A DNA stretch of 64,000 nucleotides from Butyribacter intestini (GTDB lineage Bacteria > Bacillota > Clostridia > Lachnospirales > Lachnospiraceae): contig LLKB01000001.1 of NCBI GenBank assembly GCA_001414325.1, forward strand, positions 1,183,699 through 1,247,698, read 5' to 3'. Within the stretch, counting starts at the first letter, position 1; each line of letters begins with the position of its first letter. A program made the translations under genes and the position numbers. The notes under the pieces were generated by a model, which saw nothing but the letters and a program-made list of their open reading frames with translations, did no database searches and was not told where the DNA came from. Of this stretch, positions 52,600 to 61,402 are shown in pieces.

Positions 52600-54276
52600 C
52601 TATTTTCCTCCTGTTATCTTTATTGCTGTCTTTATTCCATCCATCGCCGCAGAAGTAATACCTCCTGCATATCCTGCTCCTTCACCGCACGGATACAATC
52701 CTTTTATATTAGACTGCATGGTGTCGTCTCTTACTATCTTTACCGGAGAAGATGTTCTGCTCTCAATACCTAAAAGCAATGTATCATCCCTGCTGTAACC
52801 ATTTATCTTCTTTTCAAATGCAGTTATTCCCTCCTCAATGGAATCTGCGACTTCTCCCGGAAGAATTTCCCTCACATTTGCAAATGCTGTCTCACCCTTT
52901 GTCTGAGGTCTGACATTACCAAACTCTTTACTTACAACATTTTTCTTAAAGTCACCAAAAAGTTGAACCGGTATCTTTCCGCCTGCCGCATCAAATGCTT
53001 TCTTTTCCCATTTTCTCTGAAACCTCATTCCTGCAAGTGCGTCTGTGCCGTCAAAGTCCTCAACTCCTACAGTCACGACGATGGCACTGTTGGCATTTAT
53101 GCCGTCTCTCAGATAATCGCTCATACCATTTACGGCAAGCATACCTTTTTCGGATGAGGCATTTACGACATAGCCTCCGGGACACATACAAAATGAATAT
53201 ACTCCCCTGCCGTCTTTCGTCTGGTGCGTAAGTTTATAATCTGCCGTAGGAAGTGCCTTGTAAAGTTCGCCGTACTGGTTTCTTCCTATCATTTCCTGCG
53301 AATGTTCAACCCTGACACCTATCGCAAATGATTTTGGCTGCATCATGACACCGCTTTCATTAAGGCTTAAAAATGTATCTCTTGCACTGTGGCCTATCGC
53401 AAGTATAAGCCTGTCACATTCTATAACCTCCGCTTTACCTAAAAATCTGTCAGTAACATTTATAGATTCAAGTTTTTTGCTATCACCATTGCCTGTATTT
53501 TTTATATTTAATGAGTCTAATCTTACACCAAATCTCACCTCGCCGCCAAGTCTTTCTATTTCAAGCCGCATATTTTTCACAACATCGGCGAGTTTATCTG
53601 TCCCGATATGCGGTTTTTGAAGATAGAGTATCTCGGCAGGTGCACCAAATTTTACAAATGTCTCAAGCACTCTGCGGTTATAGCCGAACTTGTCTTTTAC
53701 CATAGTATTTAACTTTCCATCCGAAAATGTTCCTGCACCGCCCTCGCCAAATGACACATTACTCTCAGTATCAAGTTCACCTGTTTTCCAAAAATGCTCA
53801 GCTGATTTCTTTCTGCTGTCAACATCAAGTCCACGCTCAATTACAAGTGGCTTGTAACCGCTTAATGCAAGTTCATATGCCGCAAACAGTCCTGCCGGTC
53901 CAAAGCCGGCTATGACTATCTTTTCAGATGTATCTTTTTCTGCCGCAGCTTCACATTTTGCTGTATAGTTTTCTTTTTTTTCACTCTTTATCGTCACATC
54001 ATTTTTCTTATAACGGCTCAAGACCCTTTTTTCATTGTCTGTAAAAAAATCAACCTGATAGATAAAAAATATCTGTTCTTTTTTTCTCGCATCCACCGAT
54101 TTTTTGAGCACCGTAAATTCTTTTATGTCACTCTGTTTTATTTTCAGCTTTTTTTCTATATACCTCTTTATAACGGCAGTCTCACCGGCCGATATTATTC
54201 CTTTTTTTAAATCCTGTTTTGAAGCCTCCGCCATAACTTTTTCAACAGGTATCTTCAACTGACCTATATGTATCAC
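52600..54276 (-). CDS. FAD-dependent oxidoreductase (COG2509 type)
   Basis: A ~558-residue flavoprotein of the COG2509 family, whose substrate is not established. The first ~95 residues are a small RNA-binding-like/ferredoxin-like domain, followed by the FAD dinucleotide fold (KIVIAGFGPAGLFAAYELAL), FGEGGAGTFSDGKLNT, and the closing FAD motif GLYPCGEGAGYAGGITSAA. The start is a GTG at 54276 that overlaps the previous stop as GTGA, with AGGAGG 9 bases before it; the frame to 54354 lies inside the upstream gene. It follows another flavoprotein gene in one operon. Confidence 0.9.
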   Translation of the reverse strand: MIHIGQLKIPVEKVMAEASKQDLKKGIISAGETAVIKRYIEKKLKIKQSDIKEFTVLKKSVDARKKEQIFFIYQVDFFTDNEKRVLSRYKKNDVTIKSEKKENYTAKCEAAAEKDTSEKIVIAGFGPAGLFAAYELALSGYKPLVIERGLDVDSRKKSAEHFWKTGELDTESNVSFGEGGAGTFSDGKLNTMVKDKFGYNRRVLETFVKFGAPAEILYLQKPHIGTDKLADVVKNMRLEIERLGGEVRFGVRLDSLNIKNTGNGDSKKLESINVTDRFLGKAEVIECDRLILAIGHSARDTFLSLNESGVMMQPKSFAIGVRVEHSQEMIGRNQYGELYKALPTADYKLTHQTKDGRGVYSFCMCPGGYVVNASSEKGMLAVNGMSDYLRDGINANSAIVVTVGVEDFDGTDALAGMRFQRKWEKKAFDAAGGKIPVQLFGDFKKNVVSKEFGNVRPQTKGETAFANVREILPGEVADSIEEGITAFEKKINGYSRDDTLLLGIESRTSSPVKIVRDDTMQSNIKGLYPCGEGAGYAGGITSAAMDGIKTAIKITGGK

Positions 54277-55523
54277 TTCTGTTTTCCTCCTGCCGCACTC
54301 TTTCCTGCAATATATCCGCTGCTCCAAGCCCATTGGAGATTGTAACCGCCGCATATGCCGTCAACATCAACTATCTCACCGGCAAGATACAATCCGTCAC
54401 AGACTTTTGAACTCATATCCTCAAAATCTATCTCACTTTTGCTGACACCGCCTGATGTTACCTGTGCATTGTCAAATCCCGCCGTTTCGCTTACATCTGC
54501 TCTGAAACACTTTACTGCCGCACATATATTTTGGCACTGTCTGCCCGTAAGTTCATTTAGTAATGTCCTGCTGCCTATACCACATTTTAATAAAACGGCA
54601 TCTGTAAGTTTATTGTTCATAATACCCTCAAGTATATATGAAGTTTCAAGCTTTGGATGGCACCGTTTTCTTCTCAAAAGCTCTTCGTACAATTCTTCCG
54701 CACTAAATTCCGGCAGAAAATCAACTTCGATATATGGTTTTTTTGACATTTCAAGCTCCCTTGAAATATATCTGCTGACCTGAAACACCGGGATTCCGGA
54801 TATTCCTGAAGCGACAAGCTGCAATTCGCCTTTGTCATGTGCAAGCAGCTTTTTATCTTCATCATATGCTTTTATAATGCCTTTTACTCTCACACCTGCC
54901 CAGAGTTTCGTGTATTTTTCTTTGAGTTTAAACCATGTCAGTGCCGGAACAGGAGTAACTACCGTGTGTCCAAGCTTTGCTAATATCCCAAAGCACTTTC
55001 CGTCACTCCCGTGGCACTTCGCAGCCATGCCACCCGCCGTCACGATAATCTTTTTAGCCAGATATTTATCTTTTGTTGTCTTTACGATAAAGCCAGTATT
55101 TTTTCCTGTCGCACTTGTCTTTTGCTCTATATCAGTTACTTCCTCCTCGAAGTGTATCTCAGCTTTATCAAGCTTTCTCCCAAGACAATTTCTAAGTGAA
55201 ACAGCCTGCATTGACATTGGATATACATAGCCGTCTTTCTCCTCAGGATAAACTCCTGCTTCCTTAAAAAATGAGATGGTTCTTTTCTCATCAAATCTTC
55301 TGAGAAGTTTCCAGACATCGTCACTCCCTGTCACGTGATAAAACTCAGGCTGCTGTTTTAGATTTGTAAAATTACATCTTCCATTTCCGGTGGCAAGGAT
55401 TTTTTTGCCAAGCATTGCCATCTTTTCAATAACCATCACTCTGCCACCCTGCTCTATTGCTGATGCGGCAGCCATCATCCCCGCTGCTCCACCGCCTATT
55501 ATCAAAATCGGAACACTCCTCAT
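54273..55523 (-). CDS. HI0933-like flavoprotein (NAD(P)/FAD-dependent oxidoreductase)
   Basis: A ~416-residue flavoprotein of the HI0933/YtfP (COG2081) family. Its FAD fold opens SVPILIIGGGAAGMMAAASA, continues ATGNGRCNFTNLKQQPE (family signature), and closes with LYLAGEIVDVDGICGGYNLQ and WAWSSGYIAG. The cellular reaction is not established. The ATG at 55523 has GGAG 6 bases upstream; the frame to 55592 overlaps the previous gene and is rejected. Its stop overlaps the start of the next flavoprotein gene (GTGA), so they are translated in step. Confidence 0.92.
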   Translation of the reverse strand: MRSVPILIIGGGAAGMMAAASAIEQGGRVMVIEKMAMLGKKILATGNGRCNFTNLKQQPEFYHVTGSDDVWKLLRRFDEKRTISFFKEAGVYPEEKDGYVYPMSMQAVSLRNCLGRKLDKAEIHFEEEVTDIEQKTSATGKNTGFIVKTTKDKYLAKKIIVTAGGMAAKCHGSDGKCFGILAKLGHTVVTPVPALTWFKLKEKYTKLWAGVRVKGIIKAYDEDKKLLAHDKGELQLVASGISGIPVFQVSRYISRELEMSKKPYIEVDFLPEFSAEELYEELLRRKRCHPKLETSYILEGIMNNKLTDAVLLKCGIGSRTLLNELTGRQCQNICAAVKCFRADVSETAGFDNAQVTSGGVSKSEIDFEDMSSKVCDGLYLAGEIVDVDGICGGYNLQWAWSSGYIAGKSAAGGKQK

Positions 55524-55548
55524 TTTTATCTCCATTTCCTTAATATTG

Positions 55549-56244
55549 TCAGGATGAATAGTTCTCCAAAATGCCGTACAATTCATCTTCATCTTTTACT
55601 TCAACGCCCTTTTTAAGAGCATTTCTCTCTTTTTTGTCAAGTCTTGAGGTTTTTATCCCCGTATAGTCAAAAATTGTTTTCTTATCTCCATAATATACAA
55701 CAACTTCACCGTCAATGGCAATAAGATAATACTTATACTTTATCTTTGTCTGGTCATATATCTTCTTTATGACAAGCCTGTCACTTGAAAAACTGACAAC
55801 TCCCATACTTTGCAATCCTGCAAGAAACTCATCCGCCGACATATTGTTCATATAGTCATGGCAATATGCCTCCACCTGTTCTTTGTTCATTCCGACAAGT
55901 TTTTCAGGAAGATTTCTGTACTCTGCACTTGAAATATCTTTTGCAGAATCATATTTTTCTACCTGATAAATCGTCTGCACGGTAAGTTTATCATTATTTT
56001 TAGTACCCGCCGTCACACTTTCAGACCCACTACTGTCCTTAATCTTGTTATAATACTGTTTAACTTTTGCATCCGTATAATCTTTCATCTGACTTGTGAT
56101 ATATGTTTCCGACTTCTGCGACATTTTTTCAAGCTTTTTTACTGCTGACCTATAACTTATAAAATTTGATGCAGCTATCACTATTAAAAATCCACATATA
56201 AGTCCTGCTTTTCTCACATACGAACCATTAAAATCTCTGCTCAT
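55549..56244 (-). CDS. Membrane-anchored protein with a BofC-like C-terminal domain
   Basis: A 231-residue protein with one N-terminal helix (AGLICGFLIVIAASNFI) and an extracytoplasmic remainder, including a Ser/Gly linker. The C-terminal ~75 residues (YYLIAIDGEVVVYYGDKKTI, then FDYTGIKTSRLDKKERNALK and a final ELYGILENYSS) resemble the C-terminal domain of BofC, a forespore protein that acts in sigma-K checkpoint signalling. The match is by pattern only. If correct, it fits the spore-forming lifestyle. It lies 25 bp upstream of the flavoprotein pair on the same strand. Confidence 0.6.
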   Translation of the reverse strand: MSRDFNGSYVRKAGLICGFLIVIAASNFISYRSAVKKLEKMSQKSETYITSQMKDYTDAKVKQYYNKIKDSSGSESVTAGTKNNDKLTVQTIYQVEKYDSAKDISSAEYRNLPEKLVGMNKEQVEAYCHDYMNNMSADEFLAGLQSMGVVSFSSDRLVIKKIYDQTKIKYKYYLIAIDGEVVVYYGDKKTIFDYTGIKTSRLDKKERNALKKGVEVKDEDELYGILENYSS

Positions 56245-56428
56245 ATAAACACCACACCTTTCTTTTTAATGTGTAGTGTTTCCATTTCAAATAAAGTTAT
56301 ACAATATCATTTCTGTTTTCGATTAAAAGCAACTTGATAATACATTGTCGCTGTATTTCTGTTTTCGCTTTAAACAAAGACAACGATATATTATTGCCAC
56401 GCAGGCATATATATAATAAATATGATGA
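56245..56428. other. Intergenic with an imperfect inverted repeat
   Basis: The stretch 56310-56400 contains TTGATAATACATTGTCGC and, inverted and imperfect, GACAACGATATATTATTG, plus two direct copies of TTTCTGTTTTCG. It could be a degenerate small repeat; no gene is present. Confidence 0.35.
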
Positions 56429-58111
56429 TTATTCTGTTTCTTTCCAGAGTCCGTTTTTTAAGAAATCCCTTGCCTGCTTTTCAGCATTATAGGTTATAAC
56501 CTTATCATAACCTATCATATTCAAAAGCTTTATGGCATTTCTTGTATTCGCCGCACCCTCTCTCAATCTATAATCAAACAAAACATCTTCCTCGTCAACA
56601 TGCTCCTCAAAATGATAATTAACATAATACTTTTTGAGCATATTTGTAAGCTCTATATCATGCGTTGCTGCAAAACACATTGCACCTTTCCCCGCAAGAT
56701 ACGCAAGTATCTCGGATGATGATGCTATCCTCTCAAGTGTATTCGTGCCTCTTAGGACTTCGTCTATAAAACAAAGTACCGGAACTTTGCTTTCCTTTAC
56801 TTTATCCAGTATTCTCTGGAGCGACCTTATCTCAACTATATAATAGCTTTCGCTGTTTTCAAGGTCATCTCTCAATGCCATTGATGAATATATATAGTAA
56901 AAACAGGTTTTATATGAGTCTGCGAGCACAGTATTTATCGTCTGTGCAAATATGGCATTTATCGCAACAGTCTTGATAAATGTCGATTTACCCGAAGCAT
57001 TTGAACCCGTAAGAAGAACAGATTTTTCAACACTGATACTGTTTTTTACCGGCTTTGCAATAAGCGGATGATATAAATTTTTGGCTCCAATCCCGATATT
57101 TTTATTATCAAACTCAGGAATACACCAGTTTTCAAGACTTTCCCTGTATGAACAGATTGAAATCATACTGTCAAGAAAACCAATCACCTCATATATATTA
57201 AATAATTCCTCATTGAGTTTTTTTGCCTCAGATACCATCGTACACATCTTTATTATATCTATGTGTACCAACATTCTGACATAATCCATAAGTGAATCAA
57301 GAAGGTCTCCACCCATCTGACCTCCCGCTATAAGTGAACTGTGTTTACAAAACTTTTTGAAACTCTTTACACTTTTATCGAGACTATCCATATAATCTTC
57401 AAGACCACTTATCTTTAAATCTACAATATCCCGACTCTGTGCCACAGTGCGTACTATAAACCCAAATAACTGTATATAGGGTTCAATCAATGATTTGTCC
57501 TTATAATATGAAAAGATATTATGCACAACAACAGCCACAAAAACAATTATCATAACTGACGGCCACACAAAGCACAACGCTCCGCTTATGAGAAACAAAA
57601 TACCAGATAAAATATGTTTTAATCTGTTCGGTGCATTTATATCTTTCACACTGTTCATATATTCGTAAACCGATATTTTCCCAGGTTTTCCCATCTGTGA
57701 AAATGCAATCTGAAGTTTCAATCTCTCTTCCTCATTATCTGCCATCAGCTCGATAACACGCTCTCTTTCTGCAAGCTCCTCACTGTCCGTGCAAGGTTTG
57801 TGCAGCATTGCATAGAGATATTCTTCTCCCACAGATGTCCTAGTATGATTTATCTTTTCGTAAACTCTGTCAAGTTCGAGGTCATTCCATGTAATATCAT
57901 CGATATCATTCTCTCCTGCCGTGTTTTCATGATAATATTTTATATTTTTCCATATCACCTCGGAATATTCCTGTCTCGTCGGCTGTCCCCATGTCCTCTT
58001 AAGCCTTGATGTAAGTTTTTCCATATACTTTTTCTCGTCATATACCACTTTTATCACGACAAGAACCAGAATAATTATGACCCCTATAGTTATCTTAATT
58101 GAATTATCCAT
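56429..58111 (-). CDS. Membrane-anchored MutS-like ATPase
   Basis: About 560 residues. It has an N-terminal membrane helix (ITIGVIIILVLVVIKVVYD), a second hydrophobic pair in the middle (around residues 165-205), helical core regions, and a C-terminal MutS-type ABC ATPase with VLLTGSNASGKSTFIKTVAI (P-loop) and VLCFIDEVLRGTNTLERIAS (Walker B and signature), then FAATHDIEL. The mismatch-recognition and connector domains of true MutS are absent, so a role in mismatch repair is unlikely. Family members of this layout are common in clostridia and uncharacterised. The start is the ATG at 58111, 6 bases after GGAGG. Confidence 0.88.
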   Translation of the reverse strand: MDNSIKITIGVIIILVLVVIKVVYDEKKYMEKLTSRLKRTWGQPTRQEYSEVIWKNIKYYHENTAGENDIDDITWNDLELDRVYEKINHTRTSVGEEYLYAMLHKPCTDSEELAERERVIELMADNEEERLKLQIAFSQMGKPGKISVYEYMNSVKDINAPNRLKHILSGILFLISGALCFVWPSVMIIVFVAVVVHNIFSYYKDKSLIEPYIQLFGFIVRTVAQSRDIVDLKISGLEDYMDSLDKSVKSFKKFCKHSSLIAGGQMGGDLLDSLMDYVRMLVHIDIIKMCTMVSEAKKLNEELFNIYEVIGFLDSMISICSYRESLENWCIPEFDNKNIGIGAKNLYHPLIAKPVKNSISVEKSVLLTGSNASGKSTFIKTVAINAIFAQTINTVLADSYKTCFYYIYSSMALRDDLENSESYYIVEIRSLQRILDKVKESKVPVLCFIDEVLRGTNTLERIASSSEILAYLAGKGAMCFAATHDIELTNMLKKYYVNYHFEEHVDEEDVLFDYRLREGAANTRNAIKLLNMIGYDKVITYNAEKQARDFLKNGLWKETE

Positions 58112-58138
58112 ATCCATCCTCCACATACTTCATTTTCT

Positions 58139-58172
58139 AAAAAAGGACGCAAACTTTATAATTTACGCCCTT
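58139..58172 (-). terminator. Terminator downstream of the lepB-like gene
   Basis: On the minus strand AAGGGCGTAAAT pairs with GTTTGCGTCCTT (G-U pairs allowed), followed by TTTTT. Confidence 0.7.
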
Positions 58173-58327
58173 ATTTTCATATCAATTATACCGTTGCCGC
58201 CAAACACCTAAAATTTTATAAACATTTTATATGTTCTGCTGCTTACACACAATCTTTACTGCAGCTCTACTATACAACCGACATTTTATACTGCCTGTTA
58301 CACCCTTGATGCGACAAAAACTTTATA

Positions 58328-58942
58328 TTATTTTACTTCTGATGATGACGAACTATCACTCTTTTTAAAACCGTCAATCTGATTTATAAAAGCAAATGAA
58401 TTTGTCCTTATCCATGCCTTTCCTACTATGTCGCTCTTTAATACATTTCCCATGCTGGCATTTCGGCTGTCCTCACAGTCATTTCTGTTATCTCCGAGCA
58501 CAAAATACTCATCATCGTCAAGTGTTATCTCATCAAGTGCAAGTCCACCGTTTTTCATAAGCGGAAAATCATACTTTTCATCAAGAACTTTTCCATCAAT
58601 ATAGACTTCACCGTTAGTTATCTTGACCTTTTCCCCCGGCAGACCGATAACCCTCTGCACCACATAATAATTATGCTCACTTCCATTCTGTCTCAAAACC
58701 ACAACATCATTTCTTTTTACGGAATGAAGTTTATACGACATTTTATTTATAAGAATTGAGTCATCATCTTTTACAGTCGGCTCCATGCCATTTCCTGACA
58801 TAGTCATTCTTTCAAGACCATAGCGGACTATCAAAAAAGCTGCAAGTACGACTATCGCTATCTCAATTAAAGTGATAAGGATACCGGTAATTATCTTCCT
58901 CGGATTTACTGATGTATCATCTAAATCATAATTATATCTCAT
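58328..58942 (-). CDS. Signal peptidase I homologue lacking both catalytic residues
   Basis: A 204-residue S26-family protein with one N-terminal membrane helix (GILITLIEIAIVVLAAFLIV) and all the usual boxes: box B is MSGNGMEPTV, box C/D YYVVQRVIGLPGEKV and box E LGDNRNDCEDSRN. In active enzymes box B is GxSMxPT with the catalytic serine and box D has a lysine (YVKRIIGLPGD in Bacillus SipS). Here the serine position is Gly52 (GGC) and the lysine position Gln96 (CAG). The fold is conserved but hydrolysis by the Ser-Lys dyad is not possible. It follows mecA with a ~30 bp gap. Confidence 0.9.
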   Translation of the reverse strand: MRYNYDLDDTSVNPRKIITGILITLIEIAIVVLAAFLIVRYGLERMTMSGNGMEPTVKDDDSILINKMSYKLHSVKRNDVVVLRQNGSEHNYYVVQRVIGLPGEKVKITNGEVYIDGKVLDEKYDFPLMKNGGLALDEITLDDDEYFVLGDNRNDCEDSRNASMGNVLKSDIVGKAWIRTNSFAFINQIDGFKKSDSSSSSEVK

Positions 58943-58971
58943 GCTATACTACAATACTCCCACTTTATTTA

Positions 58972-59787
58972 TTAATATTCTTTCAATACCTTAAGAGCAT
59001 TTTTAGAAATAAGACACTCAAAATGTTCCTTGCAATACTGCTCTATGTATGCCTGCTGTGAACATAACTTTGCATATTCCGTAAGTTTATGACAGACTCT
59101 TGTATAATCACCAAACTTAAGTTTACCTTTTTTAACAAACAGATAATATTTTCCATTTGAAACATCTTTATAAAGTTTGCTTGGAATATTTTTGTCAAGT
59201 TTCAAAGTCTCGGCAAATCTTTCTATATCATGCAAAGTATCAAAGCAAAATACCTTTGCTGCTGATGCTGCCTGCTTTTCTTTTGCCTTCTTCTGCTTTT
59301 CAATATCTTTTAAATGCTGTTTAAACGCTTTCTTTTGCTCATCCTCTGAAAGAGAATTATCATTTTTAAACTTGTCCATCTGCACATTTTCCACCTCATC
59401 AGTGGCTGCTTCTGACAGTTCTTCATCACCTGACTCGTCTTTTTCCTTTAACACACCGTTCACAACAACATCCGGTGTGCCAGACTCATCAAGTATGCCC
59501 GCAAGATTTTGTATCTGATTGAGCATATTGTGAATGGCATCTTCCCCTCTGTCAGTAAATGTGATAGTAAGAGAATTGTCCGGCATACGCATAAGCTGCA
59601 TAGACACCATGCCGCTTTCTATCTCATAGCCAATCTCTTCCTCTGCCATCTCAACGATACTCTCAAGAAACTCTCTTGACCTTTCCTGATTTGTAAAAAA
59701 ATCCTCTATCGCAAAACCGTATGAATTCATTTCCTCCTCTGTCATTCTACACTGAACAGTATTTTCATCAATCCTCTGAAAATCCAT
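58972..59787 (-). CDS. mecA: Adaptor protein MecA
   Basis: MecA delivers substrates to the ClpC-ClpP protease in Firmicutes. The 271-residue product has the N-terminal substrate-binding domain (MDFQRIDENTVQCRMTEEEM, FLESIVEMAEEEIGYE), a long acidic/basic linker (about 100-165) that is longer than in Bacillus, and the C-terminal ClpC-binding domain (VFCFDTLHDIERFAETLKLD, KLYKDVSNGKYYLFV). AGGAGG lies upstream of the ATG. A strong promoter and a short hairpin RNA lie 120-230 bp upstream, which may be its leader. Confidence 0.93.
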   Translation of the reverse strand: MDFQRIDENTVQCRMTEEEMNSYGFAIEDFFTNQERSREFLESIVEMAEEEIGYEIESGMVSMQLMRMPDNSLTITFTDRGEDAIHNMLNQIQNLAGILDESGTPDVVVNGVLKEKDESGDEELSEAATDEVENVQMDKFKNDNSLSEDEQKKAFKQHLKDIEKQKKAKEKQAASAAKVFCFDTLHDIERFAETLKLDKNIPSKLYKDVSNGKYYLFVKKGKLKFGDYTRVCHKLTEYAKLCSQQAYIEQYCKEHFECLISKNALKVLKEY

Positions 59788-59909
59788 ACGAACACCTCCT
59801 TAAAAAGTTAAAGTCTCTGACTGATATAATAATGCTTATACGGGTTCTTGTCAACAACATCAAAACATAAGTTTTGATATTATATACCCTTACTGTATAA
59901 ATTCTATAT

Positions 59910-59986
59910 AAAAAAAGGGGGCATCCTGCGGGTACAGGATGCCTAGGTATGAATTGAAAAAAGGGTAGTAGGTGTTTCCTACTATC
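59910..59986 (-). ncRNA. Short hairpin RNA (sRNA or attenuated mecA leader)
   Basis: A transcript of ~77 nt is predicted from the promoter at 59994-60022. It would start near 59986, form hairpin 1 (TAGTAGG-AAACA-CCTACTA), pass a CCCTTTTTTC tract, then form hairpin 2 (GGCATCCTG ... CAGGATGCC, 9 bp) followed by CCC and seven U residues, a strong terminator. No reading frame of useful length is present. It lies ~120 bp upstream of mecA on the same strand. I do not recognise it as a known RNA family. Confidence 0.7.
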
Positions 59987-59993
59987 GAGTAAT

Positions 59994-60022
59994 ATTGTAC
60001 ATTGTTAAAAATATTATGTCAA
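59994..60022 (-). promoter_or_regulatory. Strong promoter for the short RNA / mecA
   Basis: On the minus strand consensus TTGACA (60017-60022), a 17-bp spacer and TACAAT (59994-59999). Confidence 0.85.
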
Positions 60023-60119
60023 GCTGTAAAACAACTATTTTACTGTTTTTTCTCAGTTTTTTTATACTTTTTCTATACTATTCATAATCATTTGCTTATT
60101 TACACACATCCGGATTTAT

Positions 60120-60992
60120 TTAACCTGCCAACGCAAAATATCCGAGTACAAGTACCCCCAAAATAATTCTATACCAGCCAAACACTTTGAAATCATGCTT
60201 TTTAATATATCCCATGAGGAATTTTATCACAAAAAGTGATACTATAAATGCCGTTATCATACCTGTAAGCAATATTCCTGCTTCAAGAGCAGAAAAACCA
60301 AGTCCAAATTTAATTATTTTTATAAGACTTGCCCCAAACATAACCGGAATCGCAAGATAAAATGTAAACTCTGCCGCTACTGTTCTCGAAAGACCAAGTA
60401 TAAGTCCGCCTATGATAGTTGCTCCTGATCTTGATGTCCCCGGAAATACTGCTGCTACAAGCTGGAACATTCCTATCCAAAAAGCTGTCGTATATGTAAT
60501 CTGACCAATTTTATTAACTGAAGGTATATTTTTCTTGTTCTTTTCCTCGACAATAATAAATACAATACCTATCAATATAAGCATTATTGCTACGGTTTTG
60601 TAATTATAAAACCATTTTTCCAGATTATCCCCGAATGCAACTTCAACAATAATTGCCGGAACACAGGCGGCTACTATCTTAAACCACATTATAAATATAT
60701 CCTGTTTGATAAACTTAAAATTATCTAAAAAACCGGCAGCTTTATGTTTTACATAATGTTTTTTGAAATTCTCCTCTTTACAAAACGGCCATATTCTCCA
60801 CCAGAAAAGAAGAACTACCGCCATTATTGCTCCAAGCTGGATAACTACAAGATACATCTCTCTGAATTTATCAGATACATCCATCTTTATAAATTCATCA
60901 AGCAGAATCATATGACCCGTACTGCTTATTGGCAGCCACTCAGTAATTCCCTCCACGATTCCAAAAATAATTGATTTGATAATTTCTAACAT
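60120..60992 (-). CDS. uppP: Undecaprenyl-diphosphatase UppP (BacA)
   Basis: UppP dephosphorylates undecaprenyl pyrophosphate so the lipid carrier can be reused for wall synthesis; it also gives bacitracin resistance. The ~290-residue membrane protein has the two catalytic segments GIVEGITEWLPISSTGHMIL and VFPGTSRSGATIIGGLILGL and about eight helices. The start is the ATG at 60992 six bases after GGAG; a TTG at 61004 is the alternative in-frame start and is rejected. It stands alone upstream of the short-RNA locus. Confidence 0.96.
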   Translation of the reverse strand: MLEIIKSIIFGIVEGITEWLPISSTGHMILLDEFIKMDVSDKFREMYLVVIQLGAIMAVVLLFWWRIWPFCKEENFKKHYVKHKAAGFLDNFKFIKQDIFIMWFKIVAACVPAIIVEVAFGDNLEKWFYNYKTVAIMLILIGIVFIIVEEKNKKNIPSVNKIGQITYTTAFWIGMFQLVAAVFPGTSRSGATIIGGLILGLSRTVAAEFTFYLAIPVMFGASLIKIIKFGLGFSALEAGILLTGMITAFIVSLFVIKFLMGYIKKHDFKVFGWYRIILGVLVLGYFALAG

Positions 60993-61164
60993 GACACTCT
61001 CCAATCCTATAATTTTTACATATTTGAAATTTTAGGTATAAAACAGACTGTTTTTATATTGCAATATATTGTAAAAACAAAATCTATAAAACAATTTAAA
61101 TATACTATATCTTCTATATATAATTTGTAATATATCGGGGCAAAATGCATTTTAACCATTGCAT

Positions 61165-61210
61165 AACAAAATACAGTCTGACAATACAATATATATTATC
61201 AGACTGTATT
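61165..61210 (-). terminator. Terminator-like hairpin downstream of the hydrogenase gene
   Basis: AATACAGTCTGA and TCAGACTGTATT form a perfect 12-bp stem with a ~17-nt loop; on the minus strand only TTTTG follows, so the T-run is weak. Confidence 0.5.
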
Positions 61211-61300
61211 AATTATTTCAATATGATGTCACCTAATTAAAAACTAAATAACTTTTTAACATTCAAATCAGACATTCTCAATCTGCTTTGAATATTTGCT

Positions 61301-61390
61301 AATTCTGCATTCAGCCTTTCATTTATTACATTCATAAATCTGTCTGCAAGCTCAAGTATTGCTTATTATCTTTATAGCTGAACTGTCACT
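61301..61390. mobile_element. Degenerate MITE, AGTAACAGTTCAG family (copy 3)
   Basis: About 90 bp that aligns with both ends of the copies at 30248 and 35621 in reverse orientation: TCAGCCTTTCATTTATTACA ... ATTCATAAATCTG ... CAAGCTCAAGTATTG ... CTGAACTGTCACT. The middle ~90 bp is missing and the ends are mutated. Confidence 0.6.
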
Positions 61391-61402
61391 CTCAAGTTAT
61401 AC

